DNA of 20,503 nt from Oscillospiraceae bacterium (GCA_003531585.1 DQFX01000052.1:1-20503), one strand, 5' to 3'; positions 13,098-20,472 are shown, counted from the stretch's first letter. Numbers and translations are program-made. Notes: generated by a model not told the origin, from the sequence alone.

Positions 13098-14699
13098 TCA
13101 GAAACCGCCGAAGCCGCCGAAATCGGAACTCATGTCGTCATCGTCGGAGCCGCTGCCGGAGTTTTCGCCGCCGAAATCCCAGATAGAGGAATCATCTGCG
13201 GAGGGCGGTGTGGTGGACTGCTCCTCGGGCTGTTCTTCCTCCTGCGGCTCGGGAGCGTCGTAGGTTATCGCGGAGGAAGCGCCGTTCGCGGATTCCATAG
13301 CCTTGAGCTGGTTCTGAAGCTCCGCCCACGGGTCAGCCGCAGCGGAGGTATCCTCCTCTGGCTCCTCATCGGCCGCGTCATGGAATGAGGTCCCGCCGAA
13401 CGCCGCCTCAGCCTCGCGGAGAGCCTTCATCAGGTCGTCCTCCTCGGAACCGGAGCTTTCCGGCTGCTCGTCCATGTCAATATCGGATACGTTGTTGGGC
13501 TTGATCGCAGCAGCTTCCTCGGCAGCCCTTACAGCCGCAAGGAGGTCGTCGTCAGCGTCGGTCAGCGCGCTGGACGGCATGGTCTGCGCAAGGAGATCCT
13601 TCGAGAAGTCGTTGTTGAACGAAGCCTCCGAGTGGTCGGATACGTCCAGAGGCTTTATCTCGTCGACCTGCTCGGGCTCCTCTGTATGGGCATCCATGTC
13701 GAAGCCGCTCATATCGTCGTGATTGTCGCTCATGTCGAATACGCCGCCGAACGGATCGCTGCCGGAATCAGGGTTGACAAGCGGGATATCCTGCTTGTTT
13801 TCCTCAGCCATCTTCTTTTCAGCGGCTGCGATGGCGTCAGCCATGTCGTTCCCGCTCCAGTCGCCGAATAATGCGGGAGCGTCCTCCTCGGCGGCGTCGG
13901 AAAGCGCCGGCTCGGTCTGGGGTTCTTCCTCGGCGGGAGTTTCATGCTCCTCTGCGGCAGGTTCGGGGAACTCAGCGGTTTCAGGCTCGTATACAGGCGC
14001 TTCTGTCTCCTCCGGTTCTGCTTCTGCCGGAGCCGAAGGCTCCTCATGATCTGCGGAAGCAGCAGGCGCGGAAACCTCCACCGGCACGGGCTGCGGAGCC
14101 GTGAATACAGGCGCAGCGGCAGCCCCGAGAAGTTCCGCTGCGGAGCCGTTGACTGCGTTGAAGCTGTCGGTCATTGCCTCGATCTGCTGTTTCAGCACTG
14201 CGAGGAACGCCTCGGTCTTTTCGGATGCGGCGGCGCGCTCCCTGTCAGCGGCGGCGATTATCTCGGCAGCCCGGGCGTTCGCCTTGTCGATTATAGCGGA
14301 CGCTTCCTCGTTTGCCTTGTCGATGACCTCGTTGAACGCACGGGTGGCCTCAGCGGAGACACCCTTGCCGTTCTTGAGCATGTCGGTCATTTTCTTCTTC
14401 TCAGCGTCGATACGATCCTTCAGGTTGCGTATCTCGATGAGCTGGCGCTTGGTGGTGGACTTCTCCTCCTCAAGCTGGGAGCTCATTTCCTCGACCTTCC
14501 TGTCAGCCTCGGACTGGGCAGCCTTTATGCGGCCGTCGGCTTCCTCGGCGAGCTTTTCAGCCGCCTTAGTCTTTTCGTCGTTGGAGCGCATGTCCGCTTC
14601 TAGCGCGCTCATCTTCTTGCGGAGGTCGCTTATGTATGCGTTAACTTCATTTTTATCAAATCCTAACGGGACCTGTCTGAATCCATCTCCAGCTGCCAT
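13098..14699 (-). CDS. DivIVA-like coiled-coil protein with long acidic tail
   Basis: This 533-residue protein opens with a DivIVA-type N-terminal motif (FRQVPLGFDKNEVNAYISDLRKK, with FDKNEV at 14-19). A long charged coiled coil follows (about 24-120) and a second helical block at 120-190 (EVIDKANEEASAIIDKANARAAEIIAAADRERA). Residues about 200-533 form a low-complexity, Glu/Asp/Ala/Pro-rich, probably disordered tail ending in GGFGGF. DivIVA relatives mark curved membrane at poles and septa and recruit division or sporulation factors, and a tail this long suggests a scaffold. It is over three times the length of Bacillus DivIVA. ATG 14699 has AGGAGG 8 nt upstream. Confidence 0.8.
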   Translation of the reverse strand: MAAGDGFRQVPLGFDKNEVNAYISDLRKKMSALEADMRSNDEKTKAAEKLAEEADGRIKAAQSEADRKVEEMSSQLEEEKSTTKRQLIEIRNLKDRIDAEKKKMTDMLKNGKGVSAEATRAFNEVIDKANEEASAIIDKANARAAEIIAAADRERAAASEKTEAFLAVLKQQIEAMTDSFNAVNGSAAELLGAAAAPVFTAPQPVPVEVSAPAASADHEEPSAPAEAEPEETEAPVYEPETAEFPEPAAEEHETPAEEEPQTEPALSDAAEEDAPALFGDWSGNDMADAIAAAEKKMAEENKQDIPLVNPDSGSDPFGGVFDMSDNHDDMSGFDMDAHTEEPEQVDEIKPLDVSDHSEASFNNDFSKDLLAQTMPSSALTDADDDLLAAVRAAEEAAAIKPNNVSDIDMDEQPESSGSEEDDLMKALREAEAAFGGTSFHDAADEEPEEDTSAAADPWAELQNQLKAMESANGASSAITYDAPEPQEEEQPEEQSTTPPSADDSSIWDFGGENSGSGSDDDDMSSDFGGFGGF

Positions 14700-14771
14700 G
14701 TGTGGTTCCTCCTGAGTAAAGTGATTTCACAGCGGTGGGAGTGATACACATCCGCCGCATTCTTACATATG

Positions 14772-14800
14772 ATTATATCATATTTTTTGTAATTATACAA
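14772..14800 (-). promoter_or_regulatory. Promoter of the DivIVA-like gene
   Basis: On the minus strand TTGTAT (14800-14795) and TATAAT (14777-14772) are 17 bp apart, about 70 bp upstream of the ATG at 14699. Confidence 0.65.
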
Positions 14801-14932
14801 GTGTTTTAGCAAATTTTATATATTTGAAATAAAATACGCGCCAAAATTGTAAGATTATCCAAAGACCTGAAAGCCTTTTTGTCAGATTCATAGATTTTAT
14901 ATGGTGAAAATGCCCAAACGCAGTAAATCGGG

Positions 14933-15006
14933 TTGTTTTTTTCATCAAAAACGTGTATAATCATACTGTAACCGAATTGTAACCATTATAAATGGCTGCT
15001 TATAAT
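14933..15006 (+). promoter_or_regulatory. Tandem promoters of ireB
   Basis: There are two candidates. TTGTTT (14933-14938) and TATAAT (14956-14961) are 17 bp apart; TTGTAA (14977-14982) and TATAAT (15001-15006) are 18 bp apart. Either would transcribe ireB. Together with the minus-strand promoter at 14772-14800 they fill the 14700-15032 gap. Confidence 0.6.
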
Positions 15007-15032
15007 CTTGAACTGAAGGAAGGATCGATATT

Positions 15033-15278
15033 ATGCATGACAAGACTATGACTTTTTCTGTCCACGACGACAGGGAAAACGAAATGAAGGAGATCCTTAC
15101 TACTGTATACGACGCTCTCAAGCAGAAGGGCTACAACCCGATAAATCAGCTTGTGGGCTACATTCTTTCAGAGGATCCTACCTACATAACCACGTTCAAC
15201 AACGCCCGCGGGCTTATCCGCCACATCGACCGTGACGAGCTGCTCCAGGTGCTTGTGAAGTCTTATCTTTCAGACTGA
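15033..15278 (+). CDS. ireB: IreB family regulatory phosphoprotein (UPF0297)
   Basis: This 81-residue protein contains the UPF0297 signature LKQKGYNPINQLVGYILSEDPTYITTFNNARGLIR and a C-terminal RDELLQVLVKSYL helix. In Enterococcus, IreB is a target of the Ser/Thr kinase IreK and affects cell-envelope stress and cephalosporin resistance. T5 and T7 near the N-terminus are placed like its phosphorylated threonines. GAAGGAAGGA lies 8 nt before the ATG. In many Firmicutes it sits with ruvX/yqgF and a DUF1292 gene; here it is a single-gene unit closed by a terminator. Confidence 0.93.
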   Translation: MHDKTMTFSVHDDRENEMKEILTTVYDALKQKGYNPINQLVGYILSEDPTYITTFNNARGLIRHIDRDELLQVLVKSYLSD

Positions 15279-15305
15279 ACGGACGGACATATTCCGACAT
15301 AATGA

Positions 15306-15332
15306 CCCCGCTCAAATGCGGGGCTGTTTTTG
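15306..15332 (+). terminator. Rho-independent terminator of ireB
   Basis: CCCCGC (15306-15311) and GCGGGG (15318-15323) flank the loop TCAAAT and are followed by CTGTTTTTGTG. It isolates ireB from the MATE gene. Confidence 0.85.
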
Positions 15333-15379
15333 TGTTATGAGGAAATTAATAACTTAATACGCTAAAAAAAGGAACAAAT

Positions 15380-16747
15380 ATGAGCTACACAAAGAAAATG
15401 ACCGAAGGCAGCGAGCTTAAACACATAATACTGTTCACGCTGCCGCTGTTCGCCGGAAACGTATTCCAGCAGCTATACAACATCGTGGATTCCATCATCG
15501 TCGGGAAGTACCTCGGCGCGAACAAGCTTGCGGCGGTGGGCACGACAGGAAGCCTCACCTATCTTTTCAGCACGCTGTGCATAGGGCTTTCCGTGGGAGC
15601 CGGCATACTGATATCCCAGCGGTTCGGCGCGGGAATGCACAAGGAAGTCCGCAAACTGATCACCAACTCCGCGTATGTCATAATCGCGTTCGGAGCTGTG
15701 ATAACCGTAATCTCCGTGGCGTTCGCCGGACTTCTGATGAAGATGATGAACACCCCGGAAAACCTCCTGGAAGACGCCACCGCCTACATGCGCGCGGCGT
15801 GCTCCGGCACGATATGCGTGGCGGCGTACAACTGGATAAACTCCGTTATGAGGTCGCTTGGGGATTCCCGCACGCCGCTGATATTCCTGGTCGTTGCGAG
15901 CCTGCTCAACGTCGGGCTTGACCTGCTGTTCGTATGCGTGTTCCAGTTCGGGGTGGTCGGCGCGGCTTACGCTACCGTGATATCCCAGGGCGTGAGCGCC
16001 GCGGGGTCGATAGTGGTAGGATTCCGCAAGAACCCGTACTTCAAGCTCACCCGCGAGGACGCCAGGATCGAAGGCGAGGCATGCCGCCGGATAATCTCGA
16101 CGGGCATTCCGATAGCGCTCCAGAACGCCATGATATCCGTTTCAATGATATTCCTACAAAGAACCGCGAACGGCTTCGGCGAAACAGTCATGGCGGCGTA
16201 CACCGCGACAATGCGCGTCGAGCAGCTCGTGCAGCAGCCATTTGCCTCCATGAACGCGGCGGTTTCCACCTTCGCGGGTCAGAACATCGGAGCGGGTCTG
16301 CAAAATCGCGTTATACGCGGATATCACCGCAGCATGCTTGTAACGGTGGGATTCGCGCTGTTCATCATGGGGATATTCCTGGCGTTCGGCAATCAGATCG
16401 TCGGAATGTTCGTTGACGAACCGGAGGTCATCGAGATAGGCGGTCAGGCGCTGAAGCTTTCCTGCCTGTTCTACGTGGCGCTCGGAACTATCCACACCAC
16501 CCGCGGACTGCTCAACGGCGCAGGCGATGTAGTTTACGCAATGATAAACGGCTTCGTGGAGGTCGCAGGCCGTATCGGATTCGCGATAATCCTCGTTCAT
16601 ATCCCGGCAATGGACTGGTGGGCAGTCTGGACCACTACCTGCCTTACCTGGGTGATAACGGCGCTGATGTCACTTATCCGCTACTGGCAGGGCAAGTGGA
16701 AGGACAAGTGCAGGCTTAACCAGAAGGCCGCAGAAGAAACCGCATAA
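15380..16747 (+). CDS. MATE family efflux transporter
   Basis: This 455-residue integral membrane protein has about 12 hydrophobic segments in two similar halves. The MATE N-terminal signature is seen as FTLPLFAGNVFQQLYNIVDSIIVGKYLG, with GLSVGAGILISQRFGA and, in the second half, PFASMNAAVSTFAGQNIGAG. These proteins export drugs or metabolites by Na+ or H+ antiport; the substrate cannot be inferred. ATG 15380 has AAAGGAA (15366-15372) 7 nt upstream. It ends in a short basic then acidic cytosolic tail. It is a single gene between the ireB terminator and the mobile region. Confidence 0.92.
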   Translation: MSYTKKMTEGSELKHIILFTLPLFAGNVFQQLYNIVDSIIVGKYLGANKLAAVGTTGSLTYLFSTLCIGLSVGAGILISQRFGAGMHKEVRKLITNSAYVIIAFGAVITVISVAFAGLLMKMMNTPENLLEDATAYMRAACSGTICVAAYNWINSVMRSLGDSRTPLIFLVVASLLNVGLDLLFVCVFQFGVVGAAYATVISQGVSAAGSIVVGFRKNPYFKLTREDARIEGEACRRIISTGIPIALQNAMISVSMIFLQRTANGFGETVMAAYTATMRVEQLVQQPFASMNAAVSTFAGQNIGAGLQNRVIRGYHRSMLVTVGFALFIMGIFLAFGNQIVGMFVDEPEVIEIGGQALKLSCLFYVALGTIHTTRGLLNGAGDVVYAMINGFVEVAGRIGFAIILVHIPAMDWWAVWTTTCLTWVITALMSLIRYWQGKWKDKCRLNQKAAEETA

Positions 16748-16804
16748 CAAAACGGGAGCATTCGCCAGCGTACTGACCCGGCCGAATATCCAGCGCAAAC
16801 AGTC

Positions 16805-16856
16805 AATACACTGCGTGTATTCAGCACTCTACTTTGTATGGCACAGCATAGAGTGC
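16805..16856. repeat. Two consecutive inverted repeats in the MATE/prophage intergenic gap
   Basis: AATACA-CTGCG-TGTATT (16805-16821) is followed by GCACTCTA (16824-16831) and its exact complement TAGAGTGC (16849-16856). Both could form hairpins in the transcript downstream of the MATE gene. The 16748-17082 gap contains these, the terminator-like stem at 16876 and unassigned sequence that shows no intact gene. Confidence 0.45.
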
Positions 16857-16875
16857 GCCACAATACCAAAAGAAA

Positions 16876-16903
16876 AGAGCCGCTCCAAAATCGGGGCGGC
16901 TCT
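16876..16903 (+). terminator. Terminator-like stem downstream of the MATE gene
   Basis: AGAGCCGC (16876-16883) and GCGGCTCT (16896-16903) pair around a 12-nt stretch that can extend the stem (TCC with GGG). It is followed by an imperfect T-rich tail (CTTATATTT). It probably ends MATE transcription about 130 bp after the stop. Confidence 0.65.
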
Positions 16904-17082
16904 CTTATATTTCAGGCGTTTCGGCGTGCTGTATCAGCCCTATTAAAGGGCGTTTTTTGTCCCGAAACCCTGTGATAATTCGCACATGAGCATAACAGCA
17001 TTACATAAAGGAAATGGTTTATCACTGCGGTTTTAGTAGCTGTCCGCCTTGTTGAGCCAATCAATCTGGCAGGACTGGCGAG

Positions 17083-17394
17083 ATGGAATATATCAACAGA
17101 ATAAAAGAGGAGCGCTCCGCTTATGTCCAGACAGTCCGGTACAGCACGGATTCCGAATTTCTCATTGAGCATAATCCAAGCAGGACGGATACCATCAACG
17201 AGCTTATCAGCATTATGGTGGAGCCAGAGAGTTCAAAGCTCTTCCCCGACAATTATGCCGAGGTGATTTACCTGTTGCATTCCAACAAAATAACAGCAGT
17301 AGAGGCTATGAAACGCCTGGGCATGAAAAAGACCACATTCTACAAACTGGCTCGCAGGCTTATGAACGCTTTCAGCTCTTATTTCGGAGCGTAA
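17083..17394 (+). CDS. Small recombinase-like helix-turn-helix protein, possibly a chimeric remnant
   Basis: This 103-residue ORF seems to have two parts. Residues about 52-95 (FPDNYAEVIYLLHSNKIT, then AVEAMKRLGMKKTTFYKLARR) read like the C-terminal helix-turn-helix of serine resolvases from Firmicute mobile elements. Residues about 1-48 (AYVQTVRYSTDSEFL, RTDTINELISIMVE) resemble a domain near the C-terminus of replication initiators of conjugative elements. The catalytic resolvase domain is missing. There is no good ribosome site before the ATG, and a stop codon closes the frame 30 nt upstream. I think it is a decayed fragment at the edge of a mobile region; the two-part assignment is from memory of the families. 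Confidence 0.45.
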   Translation: MEYINRIKEERSAYVQTVRYSTDSEFLIEHNPSRTDTINELISIMVEPESSKLFPDNYAEVIYLLHSNKITAVEAMKRLGMKKTTFYKLARRLMNAFSSYFGA

Positions 17395-17404
17395 TCATTT
17401 TCAG

Positions 17405-17579
17405 ATGCAGACCAGGTCTGCCGGCGATTATGAAAAAATCGCAGCAGCGCAGGGTATCAGGAGTTATGACAGTTATTGCGAGTGGGAAAAAAGAGAATTA
17501 TATCCGCTTGATAAGATCAGCGGTCTTTATGCGCTTTCGGCATTGGGTTCGCAAGACGCACTGGAACGCCTGATAGAAG
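17405..17579 (+). pseudogene. Fragment of an unidentified ORF, cut by the capsid-gene insertion
   Basis: An open frame gives about 58 residues beginning MQTRSAGDYEKIAAAQGIR and including EKRELYPLDKISGLYALSAL and ALERLIEE. From about 17580 the frame is only the antisense of the inverted capsid gene, so the natural C-terminus is lost. There is no good ribosome site and I recognise no family. Low confidence that it was ever a gene in this form. Confidence 0.3.
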
Positions 17580-18275
17580 AAGTCCGGAGAAATCGCCGTA
17601 GTAGACAGGGGTATTGCCCGCCGCAATGCTGTCCACCGCGTCAGAAATGTACACAGGTCTGCCGAACAGAGTGTAACCCCACTTGGTGGTGGCGTCCTTG
17701 TTGAGCAGGTAGTTGCCCTCGCCGTCCTTGAGCTTGCGGATAGCAGTGCGTGCCTGCTTGCTCATTATCCATACGCAGTTCGGCTGGAATACATCAGGCA
17801 CCATGTCCTGCGCGTCGATAAGCTCGTCCGCGGTGATAACGGTGGAAGCCGCAGTTGTAACTACCTGAGTGATTCCGGAAAGTCCCTCGATCTTGTCGGT
17901 GGTACCCTTGATAAGCTCCTTGTCTGTCCACAGCGCAAACTTCTCCGCGATCTTGCCGATGACATAGTCAACGATAGGGAAGTTGCTGTTGTTGATAAGG
18001 TAACCTCTAAAAACCTCCTTCACGGCAGATTTCTATGACTTATATCATCTGCTTCGTTGTCAAACCTTGAAATACATACAGTATTCCTGCGGTTTGACGC
18101 CTAGCATCTGATATAAGTCATGTACGAAATCTGCTCGTGTCCCGGTTTTTAGAGGTTACCATAAGCGAACGTGAAATCTTGGACAGCGCGCCTACAAGGA
18201 ACCCCTTGATGGAAATGCTCTTGAACTGTCCGGCGGAAGATTCCAGGTCGTTGAACTCATCGGCGTAAGCTACCG
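17580..18275 (-). pseudogene. Internal fragment of an HK97-type phage major capsid gene, inverted and interrupted by a MITE
   Basis: The minus strand encodes a capsid segment. The part upstream of the MITE reads VAYADEFNDLESSAG and continues to ALSKISRSL. The part after it reads LINNSNFPIVDYVIGKIAEK and continues through DVFQPNCVWIMSKQAR, LKDGEGNYLLNKDAT, FGRPVYISDAVDSI and YYGDFSGL, which follow the HK97-fold order. Removing the MITE and one ATAA copy joins the two parts in frame with no residue lost. The N-terminal region and the last C-terminal strands are missing, and the fragment runs opposite to the neighbouring phage genes. It cannot give a working capsid protein. Confidence 0.8.
17999..18160. 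mobile_element. MITE-like element, copy 2 (162 bp), inserted in the capsid gene
   Basis: GGTAACCTCTAAAAACC (17999-18015) and its exact complement (18144-18160) form perfect 17-bp terminal inverted repeats. ATAA flanks both sides (17995-17998 and 18161-18164). Beyond the tips, the two arms continue to pair over much of their length (GCAGATTTC and ATGACTTATATCA appear in both arms in complementary form), and GTCAAACC/GGTTTGAC pairs inside. The element as RNA or single-stranded DNA could fold into one long hairpin. It has no coding capacity. The outer 13 bp match copy 1, but internal sequence differs. Confidence 0.88.
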
Positions 18276-18277
18276 TT

Positions 18278-19405
18278 AGTTCTCACCCCGGAAGCCGCCC
18301 GAAGTGCCGTCCCTGGCAGGGCAAGCTGATTTCACGCTCTGGGAAAACTACCGAGATAACTGACATCAACGGCAGAAAGCACAAGGTCATTCCGCTGTCG
18401 CAGACGAGCTTCGGCGAGCCGGACGGGCTGTTCGGGATAAACTGCGGGCATCGTCCGCGCGGCGTTTCCGACGGGCTGTTCCGGAAGTCTTCGGTTGAGT
18501 ATGACGAGGAGGACAAGGAGCTCTACAATAAGGTGTGCCGTCAGCGCGAGCTTGAGCGTAAGGTGCGGAAGTCCAAAACGGAAGCCGATATGCTCGAAGC
18601 CGCAGGCGATACCGAGGGCGCAAAGGAAGTCCGCAGGAAGATGGCGGAGCAGAACAAGGCGCTGAAATCCTACTGCGACAGCAACGGGCTGAAATATCGG
18701 TCGGACAGGGTGAGGACTTATGGGAGCGTGAAGCCGTCCCCGAAGCACATGAGTAATGTTGGCAACACCTGGACAGGTGCGGAGCCTGCCAAGCACACAT
18801 CAGCGGAACTCGCCGAACTGAACCAGTACGCTGTCGACAAGGGAATAAAGCTGTACACTCGCAAGCCGTTCGACGGCGACGCGGAACTGCTGAAATCCCA
18901 GATAGATACTGTCGCTGATCTGCGGGAAGAATTCAAAATCAAGGAGCCTTTGCAGCTTGGCTGGAAGCGCATGGATCCGGATGATTTCGGCGAAACATCT
19001 CCCAACCACCAGCAGATTTGGATAAACGAACTTGCATTGCGTAACAGGGGCGTTACTGAAAAGAATCTTTCAGTTGACAACTATCTTGCAGCCAACACCG
19101 CCGAGGGAATAGCCGCTCATGAGATGGGGCATGTCATTTCCGGCAAGATACGCAACGGCAAATCCGGTCTTGACATCTACAAGGAAACGGTGTATAATGT
19201 AAGTGGAAAAAGGATTTCGGACGATGAAGCAATTCAATTATTGCTTACAAAGGTTTCCGTTTATTCGGCTTATCCCACTATGAAAAGCAACGGAACAGTT
19301 GTGTACGGCGAGGTTATATCAGAAATGCTCAGCGTTAATTATACCAGCCCAAATAAGTACTCATCTGAGTTCGTGCGCTTGTTAAAGGAGGCGTGTGGAT
19401 TATGA
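18278..19405 (+). CDS. Phage minor head protein with C-terminal HExxH zincin-like domain, 5'-truncated
   Basis: The open frame (375 codons before the stop) begins abruptly at the inverted capsid fragment with SSHPGSRPKCRPWQGKLIS. It continues through GLFGINCGHRP and a charged helical block (DEEDKELYNKVCRQRELERK), which match the second half of phage minor capsid protein 2 family proteins. The first in-frame start codon is a GTG at 18533 with a poor ribosome site, so the normal start has been lost. From about 18780 to the end is an added domain carrying AAHEMGHVIS (HEMGH at 19118-19132), a zinc-metallopeptidase-type HExxH motif, and a later GEVISEML that could supply a third ligand. Such C-terminal enzyme domains on head proteins often act as injected or toxin-like effectors; that role here is an inference. 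Confidence 0.75.
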   Translation, partial: SSHPGSRPKCRPWQGKLISRSGKTTEITDINGRKHKVIPLSQTSFGEPDGLFGINCGHRPRGVSDGLFRKSSVEYDEEDKELYNKVCRQRELERKVRKSKTEADMLEAAGDTEGAKEVRRKMAEQNKALKSYCDSNGLKYRSDRVRTYGSVKPSPKHMSNVGNTWTGAEPAKHTSAELAELNQYAVDKGIKLYTRKPFDGDAELLKSQIDTVADLREEFKIKEPLQLGWKRMDPDDFGETSPNHQQIWINELALRNRGVTEKNLSVDNYLAANTAEGIAAHEMGHVISGKIRNGKSGLDIYKETVYNVSGKRISDDEAIQLLLTKVSVYSAYPTMKSNGTVVYGEVISEMLSVNYTSPNKYSSEFVRLLKEACGL

Positions 19406-19560
19406 CTAGGCTCGACGGATATTGGTCAAAGTTCCCTGAATATTGGCACATAAAAAACGGCGTTGTGGTTATTCACGACGACGCTCCGAAAGAGGTCAAG
19501 GAAAGCTATGAGCGCTATCTCAAACAGGCGGAAGCCGCTCGTAAGCGCGGAACACTGTGA
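19402..19560 (+). CDS. 52-residue phage-region protein overlapping the head-protein stop
   Basis: The ATG overlaps the minor head stop codon as ATGA, with AAAGGAGG (19384-19391) 10 nt upstream, so translation is probably coupled. The product is small and polar (MTRLDGYWSKFPEYWHIKNG at the start, HDDAPKEVKESYERYLKQ helix near the end) with no signal peptide or membrane segment. I recognise no named family. Its position directly behind a HExxH domain would suit an immunity-type or accessory partner, but nothing in the sequence proves it. A terminator follows at once. Confidence 0.7.
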   Translation: MTRLDGYWSKFPEYWHIKNGVVVIHDDAPKEVKESYERYLKQAEAARKRGTL

Positions 19561-19570
19561 TTTAATAAAT

Positions 19571-19600
19571 AAGCACCCTATACCAAACAGGGTGCTTTTT
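19571..19600 (+). terminator. Rho-independent terminator after the minor head unit
   Basis: AAGCACCCT (19571-19579) pairs exactly with AGGGTGCTT (19589-19597) around a 9-nt loop, followed by TTT. It ends the minor head/52-residue protein transcript. Confidence 0.82.
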
Positions 19601-19610
19601 CATTCCAAAC

Positions 19611-19629
19611 GGTGAACGAATCGTTCACC
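19611..19629. promoter_or_regulatory. 19-bp perfect palindrome between two terminators
   Basis: GGTGAACGAATCGTTCACC has 9-bp perfect arms around a single central base. It is too short-looped to be an RNA terminator and has the form of a binding site for a dimeric repressor. It lies upstream of the scaffold gene, so a phage regulator is a candidate ligand. Confidence 0.55.
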
Positions 19630-19647
19630 ATACAATCAAATAATTCA

Positions 19648-19682
19648 GCAACTATTTCCAAAACGGAAACGGTTGCTTTTTT
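19648..19682 (+). terminator. Second terminator-like stem before the scaffold gene
   Basis: GCAACTATTTCC (19648-19659) pairs with GGAAACGGTTGC (19665-19676) apart from two central positions, with a 5-nt loop and a T-run (19677-19682). Two terminators in 115 bp separate the head and scaffold genes, which phages more often co-transcribe. Confidence 0.7.
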
Positions 19683-19758
19683 ATTGCCCGAAACACGCTC
19701 AAGGCGTTAAACTGCGCGCGGAAAACAGTCATACGGACGTTAAACGGAGGTAACAACA

Positions 19759-20376
19759 ATGGCAGACGAACAGAACACCCAGACCACACAGGCAACGGAG
19801 CAGACCGCAGCTTTAAGCGGTGGAGGTGATCCTAACACATCTACGCAAAGTTTTGCGCAAAACATTCTCGGCGATGTAAACCCGGACGGTATTGTGCGCA
19901 AAACTGGCGCGCAGGGGGCGGCAAAAACATTCACGCAGGACGAGGTCAACGACCTCATTAAGGCACGCGTTCAGCGCGAACGCAAGGGACTTCCCGGCAA
20001 GGAGGAACTGGAAGCATTCCACAAGTGGCAGGACGACCAGAAATCCGCAGAGCAGAAGTCCGCGGAAGCTATCAAGGTGCAGTCAGACCGCGCGGACGCA
20101 GCCGAGAAGAAGGTCGCAGCCCTTGAAGCGAAGCTGCTCGCCACGTCAAAGGGCGTAAAGCCCGACGCGGCGGACGACGTAGTAGCGCTGGCTTCGCTTA
20201 AAGTCAGCGACGACATGCCGCTTGAAAAGGCAATCGACGAGGTGCTGAAGAAATATCCGCAGTTCGCGGGAGGTTCAGCGCCGACAACAACAGGGGTTTC
20301 CGGCGGGAACGGCAGCGCCGCTATTTCCGGCGTTGAAGCCGCGTTCCGTGCGAAGAACCCCGGAATCAAGTTTTAA
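19759..20376 (+). CDS. Phage capsid scaffold protein
   Basis: This 205-residue protein has the layout of tailed-phage scaffold proteins of the DUF4355 type. A polar Gln/Thr-rich N-terminus is followed by TQDEVNDLIKARVQRERK, then a long charged coiled coil (about 70-130: EELEAFHKWQDDQKSAEQKS, AAEKKVAALEAKL). A segment with LEKAIDEVLKKYPQFAGG follows, then a Gly/Ser/Thr linker and a short C-terminal AFRAKNPGIKF. Scaffolds guide procapsid assembly and leave or are cleaved. GGAGG (19746-19750) precedes the ATG by 8 nt. Order (minor head, scaffold, next head gene) fits an HK97-type head module. An AATTCGGAATT repeat starts in its stop codon. Confidence 0.82.
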   Translation: MADEQNTQTTQATEQTAALSGGGDPNTSTQSFAQNILGDVNPDGIVRKTGAQGAAKTFTQDEVNDLIKARVQRERKGLPGKEELEAFHKWQDDQKSAEQKSAEAIKVQSDRADAAEKKVAALEAKLLATSKGVKPDAADDVVALASLKVSDDMPLEKAIDEVLKKYPQFAGGSAPTTTGVSGGNGSAAISGVEAAFRAKNPGIKF

Positions 20377-20400
20377 TTCGGAATTCTTAATTCGGAATTT
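20374..20400 (+). repeat. AATTCGGAATT short interspersed repeat, copy 2
   Basis: Two AATTCGGAATT units (20375-20385 and 20389-20399) separated by CTT begin in the scaffold stop codon. The unit pair matches the copy at 3085-3110 except in the joining bases. Confidence 0.6.
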
Positions 20401-20472
20401 CGGTGTCCGCTGAGGCTGAATACCGAACCGTGTAAATGCCAATAATACCCACAGAAAGTGAGGTATGAGCAC

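Noticed and set aside
17580..17704. C-terminal half of the plus-strand frame beginning at 17405, with a Cys/Pro-rich tail
   Set aside because: This part is only the antisense of the inverted capsid fragment, so the cysteine-rich tail is not a real domain.
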